Shown here: piece after piece, positions 7,180-15,060 of the stretch
How positions within the stretch are numbered: the first letter of the stretch is position 1
Layout: each line of letters opens with the position of its first letter
Assembly: GCF_016458275.1 (NCBI RefSeq)
Contig: NZ_JAEMHM010000031.1
Location: forward strand, 1-41,557
DNA: 41,557 bases
Direction: 5' to 3'
Source of the DNA: Geomesophilobacter sediminis
GTDB taxonomy: Bacteria; Desulfobacterota; Desulfuromonadia; Geobacterales; Geobacteraceae
The notes under the pieces: generated by a model
Databases searched by the model: none
Told to the model about the DNA's origin: nothing
Seen by the model: the letters and a program-made list of their open reading frames with translations, nothing else
Translations under genes and position numbers: made by a program

Positions 7180-8769
7180 CTAGAGGACCGTGGCGACCTC
7201 CGGGGTCACGTTCGCCTTGAACTGCTCGAAGTTCTTGCGGAACATCTCGACCAGCCGCTGCGCCGCGGCATCGTAGGCGCTCTTGTCGGCCCAGGCGTTT
7301 CTCGGGCTGAGGACTTCCTGGGGGACCCCCGGGCAGGCCATCGGGATGTTGAGCCCGAACACCGGGTCGGTCTGGTACTCGGCGGCGGCGAGCGTGCCGT
7401 CGAGCGCCGCGTTGACCAGGGCCCGGCTGTAGCCGATCTTCATCCGGCTCCCCACGCCGGGGCCGCCGCCGCTCCAGCCGGTGTTGACCAGCCAGCAGTG
7501 GACCTGGTGCTTGGAGATCTTCTCGCCCAAAAGCTGCGCGTAGACCGAGGGGCGCAGCGCCATGAAGGGGGCCCCGAAGCAGGTGGAAAAGGTCGCCTGC
7601 GGCTCGGTGACCCCCGCCTCGGTCCCGGCCACCTTGGCGGTATAGCCGGAGAGGAAGTGGTACATCGCCTGGTCCGGGGTGAGCTTTGCGATCGGCGGCA
7701 GCACGCCGAAGGCGTCGCAGGTAAGCATGATCACGTGGTTCGGGTGGCTGCCGAGCCCTTCCCGGATGATGTTCGGGATGTGGGTGAGCGGATAGGAGGC
7801 CCGGGTGTTCTCGGTGAAGGAGGCGTCGTCAAGGTCGATCCGGCGCGAGATGGTGTCGATGGCGACGTTTTCCAGGATGGTCCCGAACTTGCGGGTGCAC
7901 TCGTAGATCTCCGGCTCGGACTCCCTGGAGAGGTTGATTACCTTGGCGTAGCACCCCCCCTCGAAGTTAAACACCCCCCGGTCGTCCCAGCCGTGCTCGT
8001 CGTCCCCGATGAGCCTGCGGTTCGGTGCGGCGGAAAGGGTCGTCTTGCCGGTGCCGGAAAGGCCGAAGAATACGGCGACCTCGCCGCTTTCCGAGGCGTT
8101 GGCCGAGCAGTGCATCGACATCACCTTCTTTTGCGGCAGCAGATAGTTGAGCACGGTGAAGATGGACTTCTTGATCTCGCCGGCGTAGCTCGTGCCGCCG
8201 ATGATCACCATCTTGCGGGCGAAGTTTAAGATGATGAAGGCCTCGGAGTTGGTGCCGTCGCTCTTCGGGATGGCGTGAAAGCTCGGCAGGTCGATGACGG
8301 TGAACTCAGGCTGGTGCGTCTCCAGCTCCTCCGGAGTGGCCCGGACGAACATGTTGCGGGCGAACAGGGAGTGCCAGGCCCGCTCGGTGATGACCCGGAC
8401 CTGGAGCCGGTGTTCCGGGCTTGCCCCCGCGTAGCAGTCCTGGACGAAGAGGTCGCGCCCCTGCATGTAGTGGGTCATCCGGTCGTAGAGGGCGTCGAAT
8501 TTTTCCGGAGAAAAGGCGCGGTTCACCTTGCCCCAGTTCACCCAGTCCCGGCTGCTCGGCTCGTCCACGATGAACTTTTCGTTGGCGGCGCGGCCGGTGT
8601 AGTGGCCGGTCTTCACGGTGAGTGCCCCCAGGTGGGAGATCAGCCCCTCGCCGCGCCGGACTACCTGCTCGTACAGCACGGCAGTGGGCGGGGTCCAGTA
8701 GATCAGGTTTGCGTTGTGGATGCCGTGCCCCTCTAATCCGGTACCCCTGGTAATCTCATTGAGTTTCAC
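7180..8769 (-). CDS. pckA: Phosphoenolpyruvate carboxykinase (ATP)
   Basis: 529 residues, the normal length for the ATP-dependent enzyme. It converts oxaloacetate plus ATP to PEP, CO2 and ADP, the entry to gluconeogenesis. Visible signatures are the kinase-1a loop GLSGTGKTT (about residues 236-244), the metal-binding block IGDDEHGWDDRGVFNFEGGCYAK just after it, and TGHYTGRAANEKFIVDEP near the N-terminus. The start codon is GTG with GAGGAGG a few bases upstream. A promoter-like pair lies at 8812-8839 and the neighbouring pckG has its own terminator, so pckA is probably transcribed alone. There is no clear terminator after it before the next gene. Confidence 0.96.
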   Translation of the reverse strand: MKLNEITRGTGLEGHGIHNANLIYWTPPTAVLYEQVVRRGEGLISHLGALTVKTGHYTGRAANEKFIVDEPSSRDWVNWGKVNRAFSPEKFDALYDRMTHYMQGRDLFVQDCYAGASPEHRLQVRVITERAWHSLFARNMFVRATPEELETHQPEFTVIDLPSFHAIPKSDGTNSEAFIILNFARKMVIIGGTSYAGEIKKSIFTVLNYLLPQKKVMSMHCSANASESGEVAVFFGLSGTGKTTLSAAPNRRLIGDDEHGWDDRGVFNFEGGCYAKVINLSRESEPEIYECTRKFGTILENVAIDTISRRIDLDDASFTENTRASYPLTHIPNIIREGLGSHPNHVIMLTCDAFGVLPPIAKLTPDQAMYHFLSGYTAKVAGTEAGVTEPQATFSTCFGAPFMALRPSVYAQLLGEKISKHQVHCWLVNTGWSGGGPGVGSRMKIGYSRALVNAALDGTLAAAEYQTDPVFGLNIPMACPGVPQEVLSPRNAWADKSAYDAAAQRLVEMFRKNFEQFKANVTPEVATVL

Positions 8770-8811
8770 TGGTGCTCCTCCTCATAAGAAATGAATGCAA
8801 CAAGACTTAAA

Positions 8812-8839
8812 CAGATACCAGATCGTGGGAGGTTGGCAA
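8812..8839 (-). promoter_or_regulatory. Putative pckA promoter
   Basis: Minus strand: TTGCCA (8839-8834), 16-bp spacer, TATCTG (8817-8812), about 40 nt before the GTG start. Confidence 0.35.
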
Positions 8840-8890
8840 CGGCAAAAGAACGGAACTTAGGGGCTAGGTGCGCGGGGACGCTCTCTATTA

Positions 8891-8910
8891 GTAAGTGCAC
8901 CGGTGCTTAC
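8891..8910. promoter_or_regulatory. Bulged palindrome upstream of pckA
   Basis: GTAAGTGCACCGGTGCTTAC: GTAAG/CTTAC arms and a GCACCGGTGC core with one extra T. It is about 50 bp upstream of the putative pckA -35 on the minus strand. It could be an operator or an RNA hairpin; no regulator is identified. Confidence 0.3.
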
Positions 8911-8912
8911 CC

Positions 8913-8994
8913 TGTGGGAGCGCCTTTCCAGGCGCGAACCACCGCATCCGTTGTCCCGGCTCCGGCGGATCGCGCCTGGAATGGCGCTTCCACA
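8913..8994. repeat. Inverted pair of REP-like elements
   Basis: TGTGGGAGCGCCTTTCCAGG plus CGCGA (8913-8937) is mirrored, with two mismatches in 25, by the reverse complement at 8970-8994, 32 bp apart. Each unit has a GTGG head and an internal GCGCC/GGCGC hairpin, as in REP sequences. Related units lie at 23144, 23223, 31423, 31465, 31634 and 34665. Confidence 0.75.
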
Positions 8995-9051
8995 TAAAAA
9001 GGTGCCTCCCGTCCGTCAGAGGGAGGAACGGGGACCTTGAGGAGCAATTGC

Positions 9052-9084
9052 CAAAAAAAAGGCCCCGGTGCGGTCACCGGGGCC
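9052..9084 (-). terminator. pckG terminator
   Basis: Perfect 10-bp stem GGCCCCGGTG (9061-9070) with CACCGGGGCC (9075-9084) and a nine-A run at 9052-9060 that gives the U tract on the minus strand. It lies just past the pckG stop. Confidence 0.9.
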
Positions 9085-9121
9085 CCAGCGGGCGCGAAGC
9101 CCGTCATCGAATGATCAGAAA

Positions 9122-10978
9122 TTAGTCGTTGTAGCCGTCTTCATCCGGGGTCGGGATGTGCTGCTCCCAGTGCTCCGGAGAACGCCACAGGCCGGAGAGG
9201 ATCAGCTCGCGGATGTGGAGGAACTCCTTGGGCAGACGGTCGAAGAGCTTAACGAAAAGTTCCTCGTGGGAGATGATCTCCTCTTTCCAGACATCGCGGT
9301 CGATGGACATCATGTCGGAGAACTTCTCGCGGCTCATGTCCAGACCGGTCCAGTCGATGTCCTCGTAGCGCGGCATCCAGCCCAGCGGGCTCTCGGTGGC
9401 GCAGGCCCGGCCGTGGACGCGCTCGACGATCCACTTCAGCACGCGCATGTTTTCGCCGAAACCCGGCCAGATGAACTTCCCGTTGGCGTCTTTGCGGAAC
9501 CAGTTGACGCTGAAGATGCGCGGGGGGTTCGGGTTGGAACGGCCGACCTGGAGCCAGTGCGCGAAGTAGTCCGCCATGTGGTAGCCGGTGAACGGGAGCA
9601 TCGCGAACGGGTCGCGGCGGACGTTGCCGATCGCGCCGACCGCAGCCGCGGTGGTCTCCGAGCCCATGGTTGCGGCGAGGTAGACGCCGTAGCTCCAGTT
9701 GAAGGACTGGTAGATCAGCGGGACGACGTTGGAGCGGCGGCCGCCGAAGATGAACGCCTCCATCGGCACCCCTTTCGGGTCTTCCCAGGCCGGGTCGATG
9801 CAGGGAACCTGGCTGGCCGGCGCGGTGAAGCGGGAGTTGGGGTGCGCGGCGACGCGGCCGCAGTCCGGGGTCCAGGCGTTACCCTGCCAGTCGGTGAGCT
9901 GTGCCGGCGGGGTGTCGGTCATCCCTTCCCACCAGACGTCGCCGTCCGGGGTGAGCGCCACGTTGGTGAAGATGGTGTTCTTGGCGCAGGAGGCCATGGC
10001 GTTCGGGTTGGACTTGGCGGAGGTGCCGGGGGCGACGCCGAAGAGACCGTTTTCCGGGTTGATCGCGTAGTATTTGCCGTCTGCGTTGGGCTTGATCCAG
10101 GCGATGTCGTCGCCGATGGTGGTAACCTTCCACCCCTTCTCGCGGAAGGCCGGCGGCGGCACGATCATGGCGAAGTTGGTCTTGCCGCAGGCGCTCGGGA
10201 AGGCGGCGCCGACGTAGGTCTTTTCACCTTCCGGGGACTCGACGCCGAGGATCAGCATGTGCTCGGCCAGCCACCCCTCGTCGTTGGCGATCTTGGAGGC
10301 GATGCGCAGCGCGAGGCACTTCTTGCCCAAAAGGGCGTTCCCGCCGTAGCCGGAGCCGTAGGACCAGATGGAGCGCTCCTCGGGGAAGTGGACGATGTAC
10401 TTCTCCTTGTTGCACGGCCAGGCCACGTCCTTCTGACCCGGGGCGAGCGGTGCGCCGACCGAGTGGAGGCAGGGGACGAACTCGCCGTTTTCGCCGAGGA
10501 TGTCGACGACGGCCTTGCCCATGCGGGTCATGATCTTCATGTTTACGGCAACGTAAGCGGAGTCGGAAATCTCGACGCCGATCTTGGCGATGTCGGAGCC
10601 CAAGGGGCCCATGCTGAAGGGAATGACGTACATGGTGCGCCCCTTCATGGAACCCTTGAAGAGGCCGGTCAGCGTTTTCTTCATTTCTTTCGGCGGTACC
10701 CAGTTGTTGGTGGGGCCCGCATCGTGCTTGGAGATGCTGCAGATGAAGGTGCGGTCCTCGACGCGCGCGACGTCGCCGGGGTCGGACCAGGCGAGGTAGC
10801 TGTTGGGACGCTTTTCGGGGTTCAGTTTACGGAAGGTGCCGGACTGGACCAGCTGATTGCAGAGGCGGTCATATTCCTCTTGGGATCCGTCGCACCAGTA
10901 CACGTTGTCGGGCTCGCACAGCTGGGTTACTTCTTCGACCCATTTCAGGAGCTGCTTGTTTTTCACCTCATAACTCAT
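9122..10978 (-). CDS. pckG: Phosphoenolpyruvate carboxykinase (GTP)
   Basis: 618 residues from the ATG at 10978. An in-frame ATG two codons upstream (10984) is only about 2 nt from the GGAGG, while the chosen one is at normal spacing. The GTP-dependent enzyme makes PEP from oxaloacetate and GTP. Its kinase-1a loop is [12 protein letters not shown] (about residues 260-271), with the reactive P-loop cysteine typical of this class. [20 protein letters not shown] and [18 protein letters not shown] are further signatures. The length (about 600 residues) and motifs clearly separate it from the ATP-type enzyme encoded next to it. A strong terminator isolates it from pckA. Confidence 0.96.
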   Translation of the reverse strand: MSYEVKNKQLLKWVEEVTQLCEPDNVYWCDGSQEEYDRLCNQLVQSGTFRKLNPEKRPNSYLAWSDPGDVARVEDRTFICSISKHDAGPTNNWVPPKEMKKTLTGLFKGSMKGRTMYVIPFSMGPLGSDIAKIGVEISDSAYVAVNMKIMTRMGKAVVDILGENGEFVPCLHSVGAPLAPGQKDVAWPCNKEKYIVHFPEERSIWSYGSGYGGNALLGKKCLALRIASKIANDEGWLAEHMLILGVESPEGEKTYVGAAFPSACGKTNFAMIVPPPAFREKGWKVTTIGDDIAWIKPNADGKYYAINPENGLFGVAPGTSAKSNPNAMASCAKNTIFTNVALTPDGDVWWEGMTDTPPAQLTDWQGNAWTPDCGRVAAHPNSRFTAPASQVPCIDPAWEDPKGVPMEAFIFGGRRSNVVPLIYQSFNWSYGVYLAATMGSETTAAAVGAIGNVRRDPFAMLPFTGYHMADYFAHWLQVGRSNPNPPRIFSVNWFRKDANGKFIWPGFGENMRVLKWIVERVHGRACATESPLGWMPRYEDIDWTGLDMSREKFSDMMSIDRDVWKEEIISHEELFVKLFDRLPKEFLHIRELILSGLWRSPEHWEQHIPTPDEDGYND

Positions 10979-11322
10979 CTTCATTCCCTCCTTGTGTAGT
11001 AACCATTATTAAATGAATCAGGGTCCCGGGAACTCCCGGAAAAGCCCTATGGTTTCTCGAACAATCGATGCTGCAGGGTTCCCGGCTCCCGGTTTTGGGA
11101 AGACCGGGTATAGAGACGGCCGTGACAAATTAATTAAAATGTGAAGCAGTTAATGTTTGGCAAAATAGCACGATCATGCGGTAATGCCAAGGGGTAAATC
11201 GCCGGGGCCCCAAATTGACACCCCGGCAAGCTGTGGTAGACTCTCGCCCGCTTCCCCGCCGCTCGGGGCGGCCATTCGGATATGGCGGCATTGCCGGCAT
11301 CAGCACTTACAGGAGGGCGTCC
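10979..11322. other. 344-bp divergent gap between pckG and rubredoxin
   Basis: No gene. It contains an AT-rich segment around 11125-11170, probably the pckG promoter region although no good hexamer pair is seen, and a sigma70-like promoter for the rubredoxin gene at 11215-11242. Confidence 0.5.
11215..11242 (+). promoter_or_regulatory. Putative sigma70 promoter of the rubredoxin gene
   Basis: TTGACA (11215-11220), 16-bp spacer, TAGACT (11237-11242), about 80 nt before the ATG. Confidence 0.6.
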
Positions 11323-11481
11323 ATGGAACCTTACATCTGCACCGTCTGCCAGTACGTTTACGATCCCCAGGTCGGCGATCCCGACAACGGGATTCCCCCC
11401 GGCACGCCGTTCGCCGATCTCCCCGACGACTGGGTCTGTCCGGTCTGCGGCGCCGGCAAGGAAGTCTTCGAGCCGGAATGA
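11323..11481 (+). CDS. Rubredoxin
   Basis: 52 residues from the ATG at 11323, chosen because AGGAGGG lies 5 bp before it and rubredoxins are 50-54 residues; the frame is open further upstream but without family sequence. It is a one-electron carrier with an Fe(Cys)4 site from two loops: [10 protein letters not shown] and CPVCGAG. The usual aromatic and [12 protein letters not shown] blocks are present between them, as is DLPDDWVCP. In anaerobes it commonly feeds superoxide reductase, rubrerythrin or oxygen-scavenging proteins. None of these is adjacent, so the partner here is unknown. It is monocistronic and convergent with the aminotransferase gene. Confidence 0.96.
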   Translation: MEPYICTVCQYVYDPQVGDPDNGIPPGTPFADLPDDWVCPVCGAGKEVFEPE

Positions 11482-11495
11482 GCCCCACAGCTAAA

Positions 11496-11519
11496 AAGGG
11501 GGGGATTGCTCCCCCCCTT
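11496..11519 (-). terminator. Terminator of the aminotransferase gene
   Basis: AAGGGGGGG (11496-11504), loop ATTGCT, CCCCCCCTT (11511-11519). The A run (11493-11497) gives U's on the minus strand. It lies right after the aminotransferase stop and may also slow plus-strand transcripts from rubredoxin. Confidence 0.75.
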
Positions 11520-11524
11520 GCAGC

Positions 11525-12595
11525 CTACTGCTGCTTGAGTACCGTCTCGATTGCCCCGGTGATTTCCTTCACGTCCTCCAGAGTCATATCCCCCATGTGT
11601 GCCACGCGGAATGTTTTCCCCTTGAGTTTGCCGTATCCGTCATCGAAGGCGTAGCCCTTCTCTCCCAGCGCTTTTTTCAATTGGGCCAGGTCCACCCCGG
11701 CGTCGTTGGTGGCGCAGGTGAGGGTGACCGAGCGGTACCCTTCCGCCGGGAAGAGGCCGAAGCCGCGTTCGGTGGCCCAGGCGCGCACGAACTGCGCCAT
11801 TTCCTGGTGCCGCCGCCACCGGTTTTCCAGCCCTTCGGTGAACATCCGGTCCAGCTGCAGATCCATCGCGTAAATGAGCGAGATGCAGGGGGTGGAGGGG
11901 GTATTGTCCTTTTCGTCCGCCGCGGCGAACTCCAAAAAGTCGAAGTAGTAGCCGCGCCCCGGAACGCCCTTGGCGCGCTCCAGCGCTTTGGGGGTCGCGG
12001 TGAAGACCGCGAGGCCCGGGGGGAGGGCGAACGCCTTCTGGACGCCGAAGACGCAGCAGTCGATGCCGAGCTCGCCGACCGGAATGTTAAGTGCGCTCAT
12101 CGAGGAGACCGTGTCGATGATGGAGACGACGTCCGGGTATTTCTTCAGGACCTGCGCGATCTCGGGCAGAGGCGACATCACCCCCGTCGAGGTCTCGTTG
12201 TGGATCAGCGTGATGGCGTCGTACTTGCCGGTGGCCAGGGTGGCGTCGACCAGCTCCGGGGTGATCGCCTCGCCCCAGGGGACCTTGATGGCGTCCGCTT
12301 CCTTGCCGCAGCTCACCGTGACGTTGTGCCACTTGTCGGAGAACGCGCCGTTGCAGAAGTTGGCGCAGCGCTTGGCGACCAGGTTTCGCACCGCGCCCTC
12401 CATGGCGCCGAACGCGCTGGAGGTGGAGAGGAAAACGCGGTCCTGGGTGGCCAGGAGCTGTTTCAGCTTATCGGTGACCCCTTTGTGGAGTTTGGCGTAT
12501 TCCGGCATGCGATGGCCGATCATGGGGGTCCCCATCGCCTTGAGGATCTCCGGGGCGACCTCGACCGGGCCGGGGATGAACAGCTTCTTGTGCAT
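11525..12595 (-). CDS. Class V aminotransferase, alanine/serine-glyoxylate type
   Basis: 356 residues from the ATG at 12595; the upstream in-frame ATG (12610) lacks a ribosome site, while GGAG lies about 9 nt before the chosen one. It starts KKLFIPGPVEVAPEILKAM, typical of alanine-glyoxylate/serine-pyruvate aminotransferases. PLP-binding positions seen are SSAFGAMEGAVRN (phosphate cup), HNETSTGVMSPL, DTVSSM (the pyridine-nitrogen Asp) and GVQKAFALPPGL with the Schiff-base lysine. It moves amino groups between alanine, serine or phosphoserine-like donors and glyoxylate or pyruvate. The exact substrate cannot be read from sequence; cysteine desulphurase is less likely because the catalytic loop Cys is absent. 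Confidence 0.9.
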   Translation of the reverse strand: MHKKLFIPGPVEVAPEILKAMGTPMIGHRMPEYAKLHKGVTDKLKQLLATQDRVFLSTSSAFGAMEGAVRNLVAKRCANFCNGAFSDKWHNVTVSCGKEADAIKVPWGEAITPELVDATLATGKYDAITLIHNETSTGVMSPLPEIAQVLKKYPDVVSIIDTVSSMSALNIPVGELGIDCCVFGVQKAFALPPGLAVFTATPKALERAKGVPGRGYYFDFLEFAAADEKDNTPSTPCISLIYAMDLQLDRMFTEGLENRWRRHQEMAQFVRAWATERGFGLFPAEGYRSVTLTCATNDAGVDLAQLKKALGEKGYAFDDGYGKLKGKTFRVAHMGDMTLEDVKEITGAIETVLKQQ

Positions 12596-12666
12596 GTTGC
12601 GATGCTCCATTCGATATCGTAGTGGTTCGTTCCGGCGGCGGGGTGCCCCTGCCGCAGAGAAGGTCG

Positions 12667-12695
12667 AAATTAGCAGATCAATGCGCTTTTTACAA
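12667..12695 (-). promoter_or_regulatory. Putative promoter of the aminotransferase gene
   Basis: Minus strand: TTGTAA (12695-12690), 17-bp spacer, TAATTT (12672-12667), about 70 nt before the ATG. Confidence 0.5.
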
Positions 12696-12769
12696 GGAAA
12701 GAGAGTCGATCATCGATATTTCTTCATGGAGTTAAATGCAGAAAAACGCGGGTTTATGTTAAGCAAACA

Positions 12770-12804
12770 AAAAAATCCCCCCATCCCGGCCACGGGATGA
12801 GGGG
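12770..12804 (-). terminator. Terminator downstream of the membrane-protein gene
   Basis: Minus strand: CCCCTCATCCCG pairs with CGGGATGGGG across a short loop (stem arms 12804-12793 and 12788-12779), then a T run (12776-12770). It lies 170 bp after the stop of the gene at 12978. A second GC hairpin at 12844-12879 without T run lies in between. Confidence 0.6.
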
Positions 12805-12977
12805 TAAGGAGAAGATGCCCATGTAGTTTGAGCATCGGCAACTCCCCCATCCCCGGTCGGAATCGGGGATGAAAGGGGGCTGCGCCTTGGCGGAGATCGG
12901 CCGAAGGTGTGCCTCCGAACCTCTCTCCCGACGGTGGACCAGCCTATGTGCCCACCGCTTCTTTCAGGCGGTCCGCG

Positions 12978-14891
12978 TCAGGAGTTCACCGCGGGGCCAC
13001 CATTTTGGGAAAGCTCTTCTTTGTCGATTGTCAACGGTCCGTCGCCACGTGCCTTATTATCCCCCTTCCATCTTCCCAACGCTACCGATTCGACCGCTGC
13101 GGCCAGCCCGAAGCTGAAGACGCTGACCACGAGCGGCACCCCGTGGGTGCCGAGGAGATCGTACAGGAACACTTTCACCCCCCCGACCAGGGTGAGCAGG
13201 ATGGCGATGTTGCGCAGCTCCTTTTTGCCGAGGAAAAAGCCGGCGAGCATGAGGGCGGCGGCGCTGGTATTGATGATCACCGACTGGCTGCAGCGGAAGG
13301 CGTTGGGGACTTCGGCGGCGGTGACGGTCAGGGTCAGCACCTGCAGGGCGGCGATCCGCGCGGTGATGAAACCGCTCGCCAGCGCGGCCATCAACAAGGC
13401 CACCGCGCTGAAATCACCCCGGTCGTAACGGGAAAAGAAAGATGCCTCCGGCGGGGCCCATTCCCGGCACCACTGGTAGTGGTACAGACAGATCACGGCG
13501 AGCAGGCCGGCCGGCAGCGCGTTCACCAGGTCGGCGGCCGCCGCGGGGTTGAAGTAGACCCCGGCCGAAAGGGCGGCGACCGTGTACAGCTGCAGCAGGT
13601 AGGAGGTCGCCCGCACCCCGCCGTTTTTCCATTTCCGGGAAAGCAGGGCCAGGAAAAATCCCCCCACCGACAGCACCGGCAGCGACAGGAGAAAGTACCC
13701 GCTGGCAAAGGGGAGGGCGGCGGCGCTGAGCGCGGCGCCGGCAAAGGCGAAACTGTTGGTCCCGGGAGCCCCGGCCCGGTTGCGCCCGACCAGCCATCCG
13801 GTCGTCGCCAGGTGTCCGACCGCCAGGATCAGGCCGAGAAAGCCGACCGGCTGGGTGGTGCCCCACCAGCAATGGCTGACGTAAGCCGCGGCGCTGAAAG
13901 CCCAGAGGGCGTTTAAGGTCGGCAGCGCGAAATCGAAACGGGTGATCCTTTCCCGCCGGACGATGCCGGTAAAGGCAAGGCCCAGGTAGAGCAGGGTGAA
14001 GGCGGCCAGGGCCGGTAAAAACCACTGCTGGCCGAGCTCCGGTGCGACCGGGGTGTGGGCCAGAAGGTTCATCCCGAGCCGGACCGCCCACAACTGCATC
14101 ATGGCCATGGTCACCGCGAGCACGATCCAGCGCAGCCACGAGCAGCTCTTGAGCTCGGCGGCGAAGTACCCGAGGATGTTCGCGGCGAACAGGATCAGGG
14201 ACAGGTACGGGAAAAAGGGGTGCGGATAGTCGATGGCGGCGCCGGCCAGGCACATCCCCAGGATCCCGAGCGAGACGGGGAGGAGCTTCTTGTGCCGGTA
14301 GCTCACCCAGGCCATCCCGCCCCCGGTCGCGATCAGGGTGAGATAGGCGGGGACCAGCGGCAGCGAGGCGAAGCGCTGGTGCGTCTCCACGACGATGGTG
14401 GCCATGAGGACCGCGCCCGAGGCGGCGAAGATCGGCGCCAGCGGGCTCTGTTTTTCGTAGCGGTACGCCCCGATCAGCATCAGCGCGGCCGCATACCCCA
14501 TTCCCAAGCCGGAGCCGACCAGGGTGTTGATGAGGTTGTTGTCGGTGACCGTACGCAGGATGAGGGCGATCACCAGCAGAAAGCAGAGCGTGGAAAGGCG
14601 GGTGAGCAGGTGCGCCTTCCCGGCCCAGTTGAGGAGTTCCTCCGAGACATCCTCCGGTTCGTCCAAAAGCGACCCCCCGGCAGCCGGCACCGCCGGGAGG
14701 GGGGGGGCACCGAAGCTGCCGGTGCCATCCGTTGCGGCAGCCGCGGCGGGAGCGGTGGCGGGAGTCGGTGCGGCAACCCCCGCTGCCGTAGTCAAGGTGA
14801 CCCCTTCCAGGCGCGCCAAGCGATCTCTCAGGACCGAGAGCTCGGCGGAAAGCTCTTCGACCCGTTGTTCCAATGAAGCCTTCTCTGTCAT
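12978..14891 (-). CDS. Large polytopic membrane protein, DUF2339-like
   Basis: 637 residues. The N-terminus (residues 3-30, KASLEQRVEELSAELSVLRDRLARLE) is a heptad coiled coil. A low-complexity Ala/Pro/Thr linker follows to about residue 75, then a soluble NWAGKAHLLTRLST segment. From there to the end the protein is an almost unbroken series of hydrophobic spans, perhaps 16-20. That layout, coiled coil then very many helices, matches the DUF2339 family of unknown function; I make this link on architecture only. GGGAGG lies 5 nt before the ATG. It appears monocistronic. No catalytic motif is visible. The second half of the gene is unusually rich in small residues, in keeping with packed membrane helices. 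Confidence 0.75.
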   Translation of the reverse strand: MTEKASLEQRVEELSAELSVLRDRLARLEGVTLTTAAGVAAPTPATAPAAAAATDGTGSFGAPPLPAVPAAGGSLLDEPEDVSEELLNWAGKAHLLTRLSTLCFLLVIALILRTVTDNNLINTLVGSGLGMGYAAALMLIGAYRYEKQSPLAPIFAASGAVLMATIVVETHQRFASLPLVPAYLTLIATGGGMAWVSYRHKKLLPVSLGILGMCLAGAAIDYPHPFFPYLSLILFAANILGYFAAELKSCSWLRWIVLAVTMAMMQLWAVRLGMNLLAHTPVAPELGQQWFLPALAAFTLLYLGLAFTGIVRRERITRFDFALPTLNALWAFSAAAYVSHCWWGTTQPVGFLGLILAVGHLATTGWLVGRNRAGAPGTNSFAFAGAALSAAALPFASGYFLLSLPVLSVGGFFLALLSRKWKNGGVRATSYLLQLYTVAALSAGVYFNPAAAADLVNALPAGLLAVICLYHYQWCREWAPPEASFFSRYDRGDFSAVALLMAALASGFITARIAALQVLTLTVTAAEVPNAFRCSQSVIINTSAAALMLAGFFLGKKELRNIAILLTLVGGVKVFLYDLLGTHGVPLVVSVFSFGLAAAVESVALGRWKGDNKARGDGPLTIDKEELSQNGGPAVNS

Positions 14892-15002
14892 GACTTCCTC
14901 CCGATGAAAAAGCGACAGCCAGCTAGATGCTCAAGAGCGTCCTTCTTGCTGTGATAACCGCACCTCCTTCATTGCATTGTTACGGGACAGGCTTCCCTGG
15001 CG

Positions 15003-15038
15003 CCGGATCCCCCTCTCCTTCAAGGGGAGGAGGCCATC
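15003..15038. repeat. Partial copy of the GGGGAGG-type repeat
   Basis: CTCTCCTTCAAGGGGAGG in the gap before the NrfD gene shares the CCCTTCAAGG(GG) core found at the ends of repeats A and B. It can fold into a short hairpin. Confidence 0.35.
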
Positions 15039-15060
15039 CGGGTTGTTCATTGACCATTGA

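Larger units (their letters stand above)
8770..9121. other. 352-bp gap between pckA and pckG
   Basis: No gene. It holds the pckA promoter region, a bulged palindrome (8891-8910), an inverted pair of REP-like elements (8913-8994) and the pckG terminator (9052-9084). Confidence 0.6.
12596..12977. other. 382-bp gap upstream of the aminotransferase gene
   Basis: No gene supported. It contains the aminotransferase promoter (12667-12695), a minus-strand terminator hairpin (12770-12804) and a second GC-rich hairpin (12844-12879). A 21-bp exact repeat (12834-12854) recurs in the opposite orientation at 23071-23091. Confidence 0.55.

Noticed and set aside
9068-10999. A 643-codon plus-strand frame opposite pckG
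   Set aside because: Antisense of a clear PEP carboxykinase; no recognisable protein.
11100-11220. A sigma54 (-24/-12) promoter before pckG
   Set aside because: GG and GC elements are present but at wrong spacing (7 instead of about 10 bases between them).
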